A DNA stretch of 64,000 bases from Rahnella rivi (GCF_019049655.1 NZ_JAFMOX010000057.1:122781-186780); one strand, 5' to 3'. Counted from the first letter of the stretch, positions 51,441-59,204 are shown. The notes: a model not told the origin generated them from the letters alone. Program-made: numbers and translations.

Positions 51441-51534
51441 TGCCGGGTGCCTCCCGGTGAACCGTTGACCAGCCAATCTCGGTTCGCTGTCTTCACTTCG
51501 AGGGTAAGCTGTTTAGCCCTACCGCATAGGTAGG
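51441..51534. ncRNA. Structured RNA candidate with alternative hairpins
   Basis: Four helices in series: CCGGG-TGCCT-CCCGG (51443-51457), GAACCG/CGGTTC (51459-51485, 15-nt loop), AGGGTAA/TTA-CCCT (51501-51520) and CCTACC-GCATA-GGTAGG (51518-51534). The last two share 51518-51520 and cannot coexist fully, so the element could switch. An 87-codon minus frame (51299-51562) covers the same DNA, but is Cys/Trp/His/Arg-rich and has no ribosome site. Strand and class are unresolved. Confidence 0.5.
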
Positions 51535-51763
51535 ATTCACCGCAACGTCTTAAACCTATCATATGCCCACAAAAGACAAAACCCCGCCGGAGCGAGGTTC
51601 TGAGATTATCTAAGCTTTGTTACTACGTGACCACTCTTATCAGGTTACAAGAGTTTTTGCGTACGCGTGACTTTATTTTTACTTTAAAGTGTATTTTAAT
51701 CTGAATACAAACATTAGAAATAATTGATTAGCAAACTCATTATAACTCATCATTGAGGCCTAC

Positions 51764-53077
51764 ATGACAGCAGAAATAGCAGTTTTTAATAATTCATCCA
51801 TTGCGTTAGCAGCTGACTCGGCAGTCACTACCGGGATAAACAACAAAGTTAAAATTTATAATAGTGCGGAAAAGCTTTTTGAACTGTCGAAGCATCACCC
51901 AGTTGGTGCGATGATTTACAATAATGCTACTATATGCAGCGCACCATGGGAGCTTGTTATAAAATCATATCGTAAACAACTTAAAGACACGTACTTTGAC
52001 CATTTAGATGGTTATGTTAATGATTTTTTTACATTTTTATCGACAAATAAAGATATTATAAGTGATGACATTAGGAATCAGGCATTGCACTTCTTTTATA
52101 TAGGAGAATTGCAAGCCTTGATAAAAGAAACAAATGATATTGATATTGTTACATTTATGCAACTTCATAAAGTTGAACCACTATTTGATGTTTTCTATCA
52201 GTACCTATCCATAAGAATTGATGCAAAGATAAATATTTTATTATCATCGGATTACCTTGAGGGATTTTCGGTTTTAGATGAAAATTTAATAGGTGATGAC
52301 ATCAGAGCCGACTCTGAAAATATAGCAAAAATAATTGTACCAAATGATCCTAGCACTGATTTCCCTCAAGAGATCCTTCAGAAAATAACAAAATTATTCA
52401 CATTGCTTACTTGTAAAATTAGTGACAGCAACTCATTTACGGGTGTTGTTTTTGCTGGCTACGGTGAAAATGATTACTATCCCTCTGTAAAAACAATACA
52501 TACGTATGGGATCTATAATGATAGAGTTTTATATTATATAGATAAATCAAAGACTTTTGAAAACAAGATGCATCAGTCTGGAATAATCCCCTTTGCACAG
52601 GAAGAAGAAGTCGTTAGCTTCATCGAAGGTTGCAACAGATCAATTGCAAGTTTTACCGAGACTTTGGTTAGTGAAGTTATCAACAGAGCTAAGGGTTTTG
52701 TCGATGACGAGATATTAGCAAAGCTAAATGATGAGGAGCTTAGAAAGAGTATAATTGACCAGTCAAGTACCCTTTGGCCACAGCTTTCCGCTGACTTCTC
52801 ACACAAAAGAAACAACTTTGTCCGTGAAAATCAAGTTGATAAAGTGACATCAATGCTGGATTCATTGTCTAAAAATGATTTGGCCTACATGGCTGAATCT
52901 CTTGTCAACATCACCGCTTTTAAGCGAAAAGTCTCAAATGAACACGATACAGTTGGTGGCCCTATAGATGTTGCGGTAATATCTAAAGGAGATGGATTCA
53001 TTTGGGTTAGAAGAAAACACTACTTTAAGTCTGACTTAAACCACAATTTTTTTAGTCGTAACAACACACACAACTAG
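51764..53077 (+). CDS. Proteasome-fold Ntn-hydrolase-like protein, moron
   Basis: A 437-residue AT-rich protein whose start MTAEIAVFNNSSIALAADS aligns with proteasome beta/HslV subunits. Thr2 would become the N-terminal nucleophile after Met removal; Asp18 lies exactly at the Asp17 position counted from that Thr, and Lys37 (AEKLFEL) is at the Lys33 position. GVVFAGYGENDYYP (227-240) matches a core strand/turn, and GGPIDVAVISKGDGFIWV (398-415) the final strands. Residues about 75-220 are an insert. Ribosome site GAGG precedes ATG 51764. It is opposite to the late operon, has a 34-codon gene 11 bp downstream and then a terminator. Protease activity, substrate and a role in exclusion or defence are inferences. 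Confidence 0.75.
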   Translation: MTAEIAVFNNSSIALAADSAVTTGINNKVKIYNSAEKLFELSKHHPVGAMIYNNATICSAPWELVIKSYRKQLKDTYFDHLDGYVNDFFTFLSTNKDIISDDIRNQALHFFYIGELQALIKETNDIDIVTFMQLHKVEPLFDVFYQYLSIRIDAKINILLSSDYLEGFSVLDENLIGDDIRADSENIAKIIVPNDPSTDFPQEILQKITKLFTLLTCKISDSNSFTGVVFAGYGENDYYPSVKTIHTYGIYNDRVLYYIDKSKTFENKMHQSGIIPFAQEEEVVSFIEGCNRSIASFTETLVSEVINRAKGFVDDEILAKLNDEELRKSIIDQSSTLWPQLSADFSHKRNNFVRENQVDKVTSMLDSLSKNDLAYMAESLVNITAFKRKVSNEHDTVGGPIDVAVISKGDGFIWVRRKHYFKSDLNHNFFSRNNTHN

Positions 53078-53088
53078 GAGAGGAATGC

Positions 53089-53193
53089 ATGTCACTTGAG
53101 AAAATAATTGCTGAGGCATACAAGGTAATAGCTGAAACAAAATTTGGTTCAAACAGCACACAACAAGCAATCCAAGCTGGATTCAAGAAGTAA
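53089..53193 (+). CDS. 34-residue peptide downstream of the Ntn-hydrolase-like gene
   Basis: MSLEKIIAEAYKVIAETKF then a short tail ending QAGFKK. It has a strong AGGAGAGG site and begins 11 bp after the large gene, with a terminator 7 bp beyond its stop. The N-terminal 20 residues form an amphipathic helix. No homologue is recognised; it could be a partner, regulator or substrate of the protein upstream. Confidence 0.55.
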   Translation: MSLEKIIAEAYKVIAETKFGSNSTQQAIQAGFKK

Positions 53194-53199
53194 CATTAA

Positions 53200-53229
53200 T
53201 TTTAAACCCAGCATTAGCTGGGTTTAAAA
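53200..53229. terminator. Terminator of the Ntn-hydrolase module
   Basis: TTTTAAACCCAGC-ATTA-GCTGGGTTTAAAA, perfect and symmetric, so usable on both strands; also about 40 bp beyond the Q stop codon on the minus strand. Confidence 0.85.
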
Positions 53230-53268
53230 TAACTGTATAAATAAACATTAAGAATTGGTTTTATTTTC

Positions 53269-53616
53269 TTAACCGTAAACCATTGAAACACATCCTTCTA
53301 TAAACCCTTGTGCAGTCTGCATGTCTTTCCTCACAGTACCATCAGAGCACTTGCGCCTCTTAGCTATTGATCTTAGTGACACATCAAAAACATAATGCAA
53401 AATCACTAATTCATATTCTTCCAGTCGGTATTTTTTAAGACGTGCAACACATCCATCAATCAAGATGCCTTCATCGTCACAGCACTGTAACCGCGACTTA
53501 GATGTTTGTGGCAAGAGCCCTTTGAAGCCCGCTGCTATCGGCGAAAAGTCCACACCACTATTATCGCTAGCCGCCCATGCGCCCCAAAGTTCTAACGTCT
53601 CATGAATATCACGCAT
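53269..53616 (-). CDS. Q: Late antiterminator Q (phage 21 type)
   Basis: A 115-residue protein from ATG 53616 with the family pattern MRDIHETLELWGAWAASDNSGVDFSPIAAGFKGLLP and QCCDDEGILIDGCVARLKK, ending in a sigma-like helix-turn-helix (VSLRSIAKRRKCSDGTVRKDM). It lets RNA polymerase pass the terminators of the late operon. The accessory Ntn-hydrolase island sits between it and the lysis genes, so the late promoter may lie on either side of that island. Confidence 0.88.
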   Translation of the reverse strand: MRDIHETLELWGAWAASDNSGVDFSPIAAGFKGLLPQTSKSRLQCCDDEGILIDGCVARLKKYRLEEYELVILHYVFDVSLRSIAKRRKCSDGTVRKDMQTAQGFIEGCVSMVYG

Positions 53617-53632
53617 TCTTCTCTCCACACTC

Positions 53633-54646
53633 TTATTTTGCTTTGCCGGTTGCGATAACACCCATCGCCAGCGCGCGGTCTAATGTCGTCAGCAACAGAT
53701 GTTCCTGTGTGCCGTGTTCTCTTTCCCAATCCTGGGTATTCGCATGAAGTGAGTCGTGACACCGTCTGCACAGCGGGATCACGAACAGGTCATGCGCTTT
53801 TGTCGCCATACCACCAAAGCCATTTCCGGTGATGTGGTGCGGATCATCAGACCCGTTACCACAGGCACAACATGGCTGGCGCTTTACCCACTGGGTGTAT
53901 TTAGTGTTTTCATACCGGCGGCGCTTCGGGCGCAGCAAGAAAGACTCTGGCGTCTCCGGATCGATTGCCATCGCCAGCACCGGTTTGATATTGCTCACCA
54001 GCGCCTCACGCGGTTCTTTCTCGTACGGGTTGGTGTCGGACTCTTTCAGCTGGGTGCCCGGCGCGCGGTATTTCACACCCAGAGCCTCGCAAATTATTTC
54101 CTCCGGCAACTGTGTGGTCAGCCCCTTACTGGTCGCCCACCAGCACAATTCCGGCAAGGTCAGACGGTGGCCGTCTGGCAACCGAGACCGCGCACGAATA
54201 GATTCAGTCACGAATTCAGTGACGTTCGACAGCGCAGCGGCGTCCAGTTTGGCTGATTCTTTGTCGCGGTATTCATTGTCGTGAGACCAGCACAGGGAAA
54301 CCGTGCCGCGCGCCCGGCGTACCTGCACCAGCTCATGGTGATGATATTGGCCGCCAAAGTCGGTGCACTGGCAGCCGCGGTTACGCTTAACCCACTGCGC
54401 CAGCTCATCCCAGCCACCAGCCAGGCCAATCACGCGCTCTGAGGAAAGAAAGGCGGCGATACGCGGATCACGCGATAACGGCTGAGCCTCTACCGGTACC
54501 AGACCGTCCGGCGCGCCGCGCAGGTCTGCTGGCTCGTCGGTGATCAGCAGACGTTTACCGCTGAAGTGCTGCAGCATGTCGCCCGGCGGCCGCAGCAGCA
54601 CGATCCCCAAATCCCTCTGTGGGTATGGCTTCAATAATGCTCTCAT
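53633..54646 (-). CDS. DUF968 protein with HNH-like nuclease motif
   Basis: A 337-residue phage protein. The N-terminal 220 residues are family-specific (RALLKPYPQRDLGIVLLRPP); the C-terminal zinc-finger nuclease part has PCCACG, DDPHHITG and IPLCRRCHDSLH (about 255-300), an HNH-like ββα-metal arrangement. It lies just upstream of Q, where lambdoid phages place recombination (nin) functions, so a Holliday-junction or recombination nuclease role is likely. Overlaps the next upstream gene by 4 bp. Confidence 0.85.
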   Translation of the reverse strand: MRALLKPYPQRDLGIVLLRPPGDMLQHFSGKRLLITDEPADLRGAPDGLVPVEAQPLSRDPRIAAFLSSERVIGLAGGWDELAQWVKRNRGCQCTDFGGQYHHHELVQVRRARGTVSLCWSHDNEYRDKESAKLDAAALSNVTEFVTESIRARSRLPDGHRLTLPELCWWATSKGLTTQLPEEIICEALGVKYRAPGTQLKESDTNPYEKEPREALVSNIKPVLAMAIDPETPESFLLRPKRRRYENTKYTQWVKRQPCCACGNGSDDPHHITGNGFGGMATKAHDLFVIPLCRRCHDSLHANTQDWEREHGTQEHLLLTTLDRALAMGVIATGKAK

Positions 54647-54801
54647 TTTTCGCCCTCCCCGGCTTTGACCAGGCTATTAAGCACAGCATCAGCATGTTCC
54701 CGCGCACTGTCGTAATCCGACGGGCAATGCTCGCCAGTCGCAGATGCAGCCTTAAGATAGCCACGATAGGCATCAAGCCAGATTTTCTGAAGTTCGTTCA
54801 C
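54643..54801 (-). CDS. 52-residue conserved phage protein
   Basis: GTG start overlapping the methyltransferase stop (GTGA) and ATGA overlap with the DUF968 gene. Sequence NELQKIWLDAYRGYLKAASATGEHCPSDYDSAREHADAVLNSL is all helical. Function unknown; tight overlaps on both sides support it. Confidence 0.7.
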   Translation of the reverse strand: MNELQKIWLDAYRGYLKAASATGEHCPSDYDSAREHADAVLNSLVKAGEGEK

Positions 54802-55523
54802 GCTGCCACCTCCTGAACATTTTTAGCGCCAGCCAGAACATGCTGATAATGACCCGCCTGCACTTTGACGCGAGAGTTGCGCGCTGCTGGCATGGCGGTG
54901 AACGTCGCCTGAACCAGATCGATATCATTGAACGGGGTTTCGTTGCCCCAGTGATGCCAGCCAGCAGCGTCACCACGGCTGAACAGTTCAATGCGGGATA
55001 CTGACCCGTAGAGCTCGTCCAATCGCAGGCGCACTTCAGCTGGTTTTTCGCTGTGCTCACCGCGGCAGCTGTGAACAACCTGTTTAACGCTGGCGCTGAC
55101 GCGCTCGAGCCCGGCGCCGCGGACGGCGATCAGAACATCTTCGCTATTACCGCGCGTATAGTTGCCGCCGTTCATGACTGTTTCGGCGCTGAGTGCATCC
55201 AGAAAGTCTTCAAAGTCGATCATGGTTTGCTCTGCAAGTGCCCGTTCAATACGCCCGCGCGCCTGCTCGTAAAGCTTGATCCACGTGAAACCTTTCATCG
55301 TCTTGACTTTAAAGCCCCAGGCCTGCGCCAGCTCGACAGCTTCTTCTGCGAAATTGCCGGTGTACCACATTGCCAACACTGCGCTTTCAGCGGCGATTGA
55401 CCAGACCGGGAGACGTTTGATGTCTTCCAGCGTCATGGTGCTGTAATGATCGCCCGCTGCACCGTTGCTGATTTTGTTGCTGTACTGCCAAGGCGGATCC
55501 GCATATATCAGTTGATAGCTCAT
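54798..55523 (-). CDS. MT-A70-family adenine methyltransferase
   Basis: A 241-residue protein starting MSYQLIYADPPWQY: DPPW at residues 9-12, the MT-A70 catalytic motif for N6-adenine methylation. GNSEDVLIAVRG and HSEKPAEVRLRLDELYG are typical of phage members. The frame extends 10 codons upstream, but ATG 55523 fits the family. It is the second methyltransferase in the prophage and of a different class. Early expression would let it modify replicating phage DNA. Confidence 0.88.
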   Translation of the reverse strand: MSYQLIYADPPWQYSNKISNGAAGDHYSTMTLEDIKRLPVWSIAAESAVLAMWYTGNFAEEAVELAQAWGFKVKTMKGFTWIKLYEQARGRIERALAEQTMIDFEDFLDALSAETVMNGGNYTRGNSEDVLIAVRGAGLERVSASVKQVVHSCRGEHSEKPAEVRLRLDELYGSVSRIELFSRGDAAGWHHWGNETPFNDIDLVQATFTAMPAARNSRVKVQAGHYQHVLAGAKNVQEVAA

Positions 55524-55819
55524 GCCCGCCCCCTTCCCTGACGTACTGCCCACAAATTACGCTCAAACTCAGCATTGATTTCAGCCTGGGTTTTCACTGC
55601 CTCGGATGCCGCGATGAGTCGATATTTACTCGGCGATTTTTCGGTCATGGTGATTGTGATTTTTGGTCGGCTGCGCAGCGCGTTGAGGGCGCCATGAACT
55701 GCCGTAGGGTGCGGTGTAAGCCCGGTGTTAACCACGATTACGGCCTCGATTTCTGCCGCGGTGCGCGGGGTGTTATCGCTCTCCAGCACTTCAAGAACTA
55801 ATTCTGGATATGATTTCAT
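55520..55819 (-). CDS. Small winged-helix-like phage protein
   Basis: A 99-residue protein (MKSYPELVLEVLESDNTPRTAAEIEAVIVVNTGLTPHPTAVHGALNALRSRPKITITMTEKSPSKYRL). The helix-turn-helix-wing pattern suggests nucleic-acid binding. It overlaps the replication gene (ATGA) and the methyltransferase gene. Possibly the helicase-loader position, but no ATPase motif is present. Confidence 0.65.
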   Translation of the reverse strand: MKSYPELVLEVLESDNTPRTAAEIEAVIVVNTGLTPHPTAVHGALNALRSRPKITITMTEKSPSKYRLIAASEAVKTQAEINAEFERNLWAVRQGRGRA

Positions 55820-56841
55820 GCTGCTTTCACTCCCTGCTGGCTCTGGGTGCACTCTTTCCAAATCTTGGCCCATGTGGTGATGGCGAAATCACTGCGCATG
55901 CTGCGGACGCTGGCTTTGCTGGCCTCGGTGCATACCAATTTTTCCAACTCGCTTGGAGCCTTAGTTGCCGCTACACCGCTGATGAACCGGCGGTATGCCG
56001 CGTCGCGTTCGGCGGTATCAACTGCAACGTCACCGTCAGCTGTCCACTTGCCATTCACACAGACCGGGCGGCCACTCTTCGCCCATTTGGTCGCGCTGAG
56101 CAGGTAGCCTTCGAATTTTGCTGGCTGGAACAACGTTGCCGGGCGCAGATACTCGGCCATCTTCGGAGAGTCGCCCCAGTGAACTTGCTTGTATTCGATA
56201 ACCAGCTGCAGTTCTTCCAGGGTGTGGCCTTCTCGCAGACGGGCACGCATGTTTTCCAGCGAGCTGTTGGCAGGCTGATAACGTGATCCGGTGATTTGGT
56301 TCAGGTGTTTCAGTGCCTGTTTAGCCTGATCAGTAATTTCAATCTCGGCGTCGGTCTGCGCAGCAGGCTGACAAAGGGTTTTTATATCTGATGGATCTTG
56401 TTTTGAATTTACTAACGGATCCCCTCCAGATTCTGGACGGTCAAAACCGCTTTTATTCACGATTTCTGGACGTTCAGAATCTGAATATTCAGAATTGGAA
56501 CGTTCAGAATCTGAATGTTCAGAAACTGGACTATCAGAATAGAAACCCGCAGCTGCCTCGCGGAGCTTCTTCACGTTCAGGTAATACAGGTTGGTTTTAT
56601 TGCGGTTGCCCTTGCGGCGTTCTTCTCGAGATAACCAGCCATCTTTCTGCAACTGAGTGATGGCCGTAATGACAGTGCTGCGGCCAGCGCCAATCTGACG
56701 CGCAATCGTCTCAATACCCGGATAGCAGGTCCCCTCATCGCTGGAGAAATCCGCAAGACGCAGCATTACCAGCAATTGGGTACCTTTCACGCCAGCCTGA
56801 GCCAGCCCGTCCCAGACGTATGCGGATAACTTAACGCTCAT
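55816..56841 (-). CDS. Replication initiation protein (lambda O position)
   Basis: A 341-residue protein: N-terminal winged helix (LADFSSDEGTCYPGIETIARQIGAGRSTVITAITQLQKDGWLSREERRKGNRNKTNLYYLN, 29-88) and a C-terminal conserved phage domain (ALKHLNQITGSRYQP...PATLFQPAKFEGYLL, about 175-250; Phg_2220_C type). The middle Ser/Glu-rich segment is encoded by iterons, as in lambda O, so the protein binds its own coding DNA. No separate P-type helicase loader or helicase is evident nearby. Confidence 0.85.
   Translation of the reverse strand: MSVKLSAYVWDGLAQAGVKGTQLLVMLRLADFSSDEGTCYPGIETIARQIGAGRSTVITAITQLQKDGWLSREERRKGNRNKTNLYYLNVKKLREAAAGFYSDSPVSEHSDSERSNSEYSDSERPEIVNKSGFDRPESGGDPLVNSKQDPSDIKTLCQPAAQTDAEIEITDQAKQALKHLNQITGSRYQPANSSLENMRARLREGHTLEELQLVIEYKQVHWGDSPKMAEYLRPATLFQPAKFEGYLLSATKWAKSGRPVCVNGKWTADGDVAVDTAERDAAYRRFISGVAATKAPSELEKLVCTEASKASVRSMRSDFAITTWAKIWKECTQSQQGVKAA
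56445..56545. other. Predicted phage replication origin (iterons inside the initiator gene)
   Basis: Four or five repeats of the form GTTCAGAATCTGAAT / GTTCAGAAACTGGAC between about 56460 and 56545, each with internal dyad symmetry (TTCAGAATCTGAA). Flanked by AT-rich DNA on the rep gene side. Same arrangement as lambda ori in O. Confidence 0.75.
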
Positions 56842-57014
56842 AGGATCCTCGTGAATTTTCGCCGGAATTGTTCAGTAGGCTGGGCGCATTCATGCGGATA
56901 GCCGGTGCGCAGGAAGATGACGCGATCCCCCGCTCGGTCGAATCCCACGACGTGTACCACAACGCCCCGCCAATCCTTGTAACGCCGGTCCAGCTTTTGG
57001 ATTTCTTCAGGCAT
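56838..57014 (-). CDS. DUF4222 protein
   Basis: A 58-residue protein (MPEEIQKLDRRYKDWRGVVVHVVGFDRAGDRVIFLRTGYPHECAQP then QFRRKFTRIL) matching DUF4222, a small lambdoid family beside replication genes. AAGGTGAG ribosome site; ATGA overlap with the initiator gene. Function unknown. A longer frame in another phase covers the same DNA. Confidence 0.82.
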   Translation of the reverse strand: MPEEIQKLDRRYKDWRGVVVHVVGFDRAGDRVIFLRTGYPHECAQPTEQFRRKFTRIL

Positions 57015-57015
57015 G

Positions 57016-57190
57016 CGCTCACCTTCCGGCTGTGCTCACAGACGTAACCTACCCACCAGGCAGCGAACTGGTAGTTGCACGGGATCCAGCGGTTGCCTAT
57101 CATCACTTCGTACGAAAGAGAGCCATCAGTACCGCCAGTCGCTACGCAGCGGATTTGCGGAACTCCGGCTTTTATGAGTAAACTGTTCAT
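57016..57190 (-). CDS. Possible small gene between the CII-like gene and DUF4222
   Basis: A frame starting MNSLLIKAGVPQIRCVATGGTDG, just after the CII-like stop, looks coding for about 58 residues (NRWIPCNYQFAAWWVGYVCEH) and then runs on out of phase through DUF4222 to 56831. Only the part before DUF4222 is marked. A real gene would need either to end by overlap or to use the long frame; undecided. Confidence 0.35.
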
Positions 57191-57197
57191 GCGTTGA

Positions 57198-57704
57198 TTA
57201 CTCCACACGTTTAGTTAATGCACCCGACGCCCTGAGCTGCACACTTGGGGCGTCAACCTTTTCATGCAAGGCCACTACTGACTTCACATACTCATCACGG
57301 GCAGCTAAATGCTTACGATGAAGCGCCATAATTTCTGTCTTCTCGCTTTCATCAATTACCCCGTCGTCTGCTATCGAAATATTTATCTGCTGATCAACCT
57401 TCCCACTCTTAGCCGCAACCTTTACCCCCTTGATGAACAGATCAACGTGGTCCAGTTCGTCACGATGTGGGATTTCAACGAAAAAGCCTCCGCGGCGCTG
57501 AGCGAAGTAGTCCGCCAGGTGATTAGCACCGCTGATGTCTTCCATCGCTTCAAGCTCTGCAACCTCGAAGAAGCGACAGCCATTCTTTTCGTACAGGTTG
57601 TTGTTGAATTGCGTTTCAGTCATGCCCAAAGCGCCAGCCATTGCAGAGCGCCCGCCGGGGTATGCTTTACACATCGCTTTTACTGTTGATTTCAGGTCTA
57701 CCAT
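57198..57704 (-). CDS. CII-type regulator (YmfL/CP76-like)
   Basis: A 168-residue protein (MVDLKSTVKAMCKAYPGGRSAMAGALGMTETQFNNNLYEKNG) with an N-terminal helix-turn-helix (17-40) and helical C-terminus. It resembles the YmfL/phage CP76 family placed between cro and replication genes; these take the position of lambda cII. Role in the lysogeny decision is inferred. Confidence 0.75.
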   Translation of the reverse strand: MVDLKSTVKAMCKAYPGGRSAMAGALGMTETQFNNNLYEKNGCRFFEVAELEAMEDISGANHLADYFAQRRGGFFVEIPHRDELDHVDLFIKGVKVAAKSGKVDQQINISIADDGVIDESEKTEIMALHRKHLAARDEYVKSVVALHEKVDAPSVQLRASGALTKRVE

Positions 57705-57723
57705 TTCGCTTTTCCTTCGGTAG

Positions 57724-57927
57724 TTATGGCTGAGCGCCAGCGGTGATAGTCTTTTCGTAGAGCGCTGGATTAACCTTCAACGCACCTTTGGTTAAAACTT
57801 GAATTTCAAATGCGCGCCCTTTTGGAATTAATTCGGTCCAGCCAGAAACCGAAGCATGCGATAAGCCCAACGCCTTAGCGGTTTTTCCTACGCCGCCGAA
57901 GTAAGAAATAACTTCATTTTTTTTCAT
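57724..57927 (-). CDS. cro: Cro-like repressor (DicC type)
   Basis: A 67-residue protein (MKKNEVISYFGGVGKTAKALGLSHASVSGW then TELIPKGRAFEIQVLT) with one helix-turn-helix, similar to DicC and other Cro proteins that pair with C2-like repressors. ATG 57927 was chosen; two upstream in-frame ATGs overlap the promoter. First gene of the pR operon. Confidence 0.82.
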   Translation of the reverse strand: MKKNEVISYFGGVGKTAKALGLSHASVSGWTELIPKGRAFEIQVLTKGALKVNPALYEKTITAGAQP

Positions 57928-57961
57928 TTCGTTCTCATTTGTCATGAAATGGCACATTGAG

Positions 57962-57991
57962 ATAGTAGGATATCTTACATATTGGAGTCAA
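57962..57991 (-). promoter_or_regulatory. pR promoter with overlapping operator
   Basis: Minus strand: TTGACT (57986-57991), 18-bp spacer, TACTAT (57962-57967). Operator GTAGGATATCTTAC (57965-57978) covers the -10 element. Confidence 0.65.
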
Positions 57992-58026
57992 GGAATCCTA
58001 CATCGATAGATGGTAGGATTGCCTAC
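57988..58026. promoter_or_regulatory. Right operator sites of the prophage repressor
   Basis: GTAGGATTGCCTAC at 58013-58026, ending at the repressor start codon, and an imperfect copy TCAAGGAATCCTAC at 57988-58001. With 57965-57978 they make a three-site OR; all share the half-site GTAGGAT or TCCTAC. Confidence 0.75.
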
Positions 58027-58686
58027 ATGGAAATGAATGAAAGAATTCGCGCTAGACGCAAAGAACTAAAATTGACGCAGTCGGTTCTCGCTAAATTGAT
58101 CGGTGTGAACCGCGTGACCGTTACAGGTTGGGAGTCAGGAGACTATAAGCCAGGTGGTGAAAACCTCCAGGCGCTTGCGGGTGCCTTAGAATGCAACCCT
58201 CAGTGGTTAGTTGATGGCAAGGGAGATCCTTTAGAAAATGCAGCTCCTGCAAGCCCCCCTTCCGAACATTTTGGCATTAAAGAAATTCCTGTTTTATCCT
58301 GGGTTCAGGCCGGCGAGTGGACAGAGTCTGGGGCATCGATAACTATTCGTGATGTTAAGGAATGGATTTATACCACTGCAGCAGTTTCCTCTGCAGCCTT
58401 TGCATTGCGGGTCCGAGGGGATTCAATGACTAACCCAACTGGTGCGCCAAGCATTCCAGAGGGTTCTATGGTTGTTGTCGATCCCGACCGGATGACTAGT
58501 GAAGATTCGAACGGTAAAATCGTTGTTGCACAGCTTATAGGTTCAACTGAAGCAACATTAAAAAAATACGTTGTGGATGGACCTCAAAAATACTTGGTTC
58601 CACTTAACCCTAGTTATCGCCCCCTCGAAGTTAACGGCAATTGCAAGCTTGTAGGCATCGTCCGACAGGTGATAATGGATTTGTAA
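58027..58686 (+). CDS. Prophage repressor, P22 C2-like
   Basis: A 219-residue repressor. The helix-turn-helix LTQSVLAKLIGVNRVTVTGWESG (16-38) is followed by the S24 peptidase half: cleavage site Ala95-Gly96 (SWVQAGEW), nucleophile Ser133 (RGDSM) and Lys179 (EATLKKYV). RecA-stimulated self-cleavage would give SOS induction. ATG 58027 directly abuts an operator with no ribosome site, suggesting a leaderless pRM transcript as for lambda cI. It keeps the prophage silent. Confidence 0.9.
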   Translation: MEMNERIRARRKELKLTQSVLAKLIGVNRVTVTGWESGDYKPGGENLQALAGALECNPQWLVDGKGDPLENAAPASPPSEHFGIKEIPVLSWVQAGEWTESGASITIRDVKEWIYTTAAVSSAAFALRVRGDSMTNPTGAPSIPEGSMVVVDPDRMTSEDSNGKIVVAQLIGSTEATLKKYVVDGPQKYLVPLNPSYRPLEVNGNCKLVGIVRQVIMDL

Positions 58687-58706
58687 ATCTTCCTAGATTC
58701 TAATGA

Positions 58707-58730
58707 AGCCGCCATGTGCGGCTTTTTTTT
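58707..58730 (+). terminator. Terminator of the repressor gene
   Basis: AGCCGC-CATGT-GCGGCT followed by T8. Confidence 0.88.
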
Positions 58731-58741
58731 GCCCAAGCAAT

Positions 58742-58793
58742 GTAAGTTATCCTACATTTTTAATTGACACTAATAGGTAAGTTATCCTACATT
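58742..58793 (+). promoter_or_regulatory. pL promoter and two identical left operators
   Basis: GTAAGTTATCCTAC occurs at 58742-58755 and 58777-58790. TTGACA (58764-58769), 18-bp spacer, TACATT (58788-58793) directs rightward transcription toward xis-int; the second operator overlaps the -10 region. Confidence 0.75.
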
Positions 58794-58879
58794 TGTTGCA
58801 TCAGGCCAACACAGCGGTGAAAACAGTTGCGTATGGTGCATTTCGACCAGATTTGGTCTGATTTGCAGGATCAAAGCTT

Positions 58880-59104
58880 TTAACCTTGGCGGCTGGATTC
58901 AATATGGTGGAAGAGGTGGTCTGGCAGAGGCGGAACGAGGGCGATATAGGGAGTGTCCCTGAATGTGACTACTGAGCTCACATCTACAGGATGGTGGCAA
59001 ATGGCACAGACGAGGGATGAAACCATGTCAGAGCTGGGGTAATTGGAAGAGGCAACAAAACGTTCAGAAGTACATTTCTCACAAGAGAGTTTTATGTCAG
59101 GCAT
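58880..59104 (-). CDS. Small zinc-ribbon protein
   Basis: A 74-residue protein (MPDIKLSCEKCTSERFVASSNYPSSDMVSSLVCAICHHPVDVSS) with two CxxC pairs 23 residues apart, a zinc-ribbon pattern. It lies in the pL leader on the opposite strand. The ribosome site is weak. Function unknown; possibly an early or lysogenic protein. Confidence 0.55.
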   Translation of the reverse strand: MPDIKLSCEKCTSERFVASSNYPSSDMVSSLVCAICHHPVDVSSVVTFRDTPYIALVPPLPDHLFHHIESSRQG

Positions 59105-59204
59105 TTTTCAACTCGGGGGATAGGTGCGGGACTTAATTAGAATTATTAAGAATTTTCCTATTCAGGTTTAAGTGTAGCAGGTATGCAAATTTTCGTCGGG
59201 TTTT

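Noticed and set aside
51299..51562. 87-codon minus-strand ORF
   Set aside because: Odd Cys/Trp/His/Arg-rich composition, no ribosome site, and it coincides with a series of strong helices; treated as structured RNA.
56831..57015. Second half of the long minus-strand frame across DUF4222
   Set aside because: DUF4222 in another phase has clear family similarity and a good ribosome site, so this frame is its shadow here.
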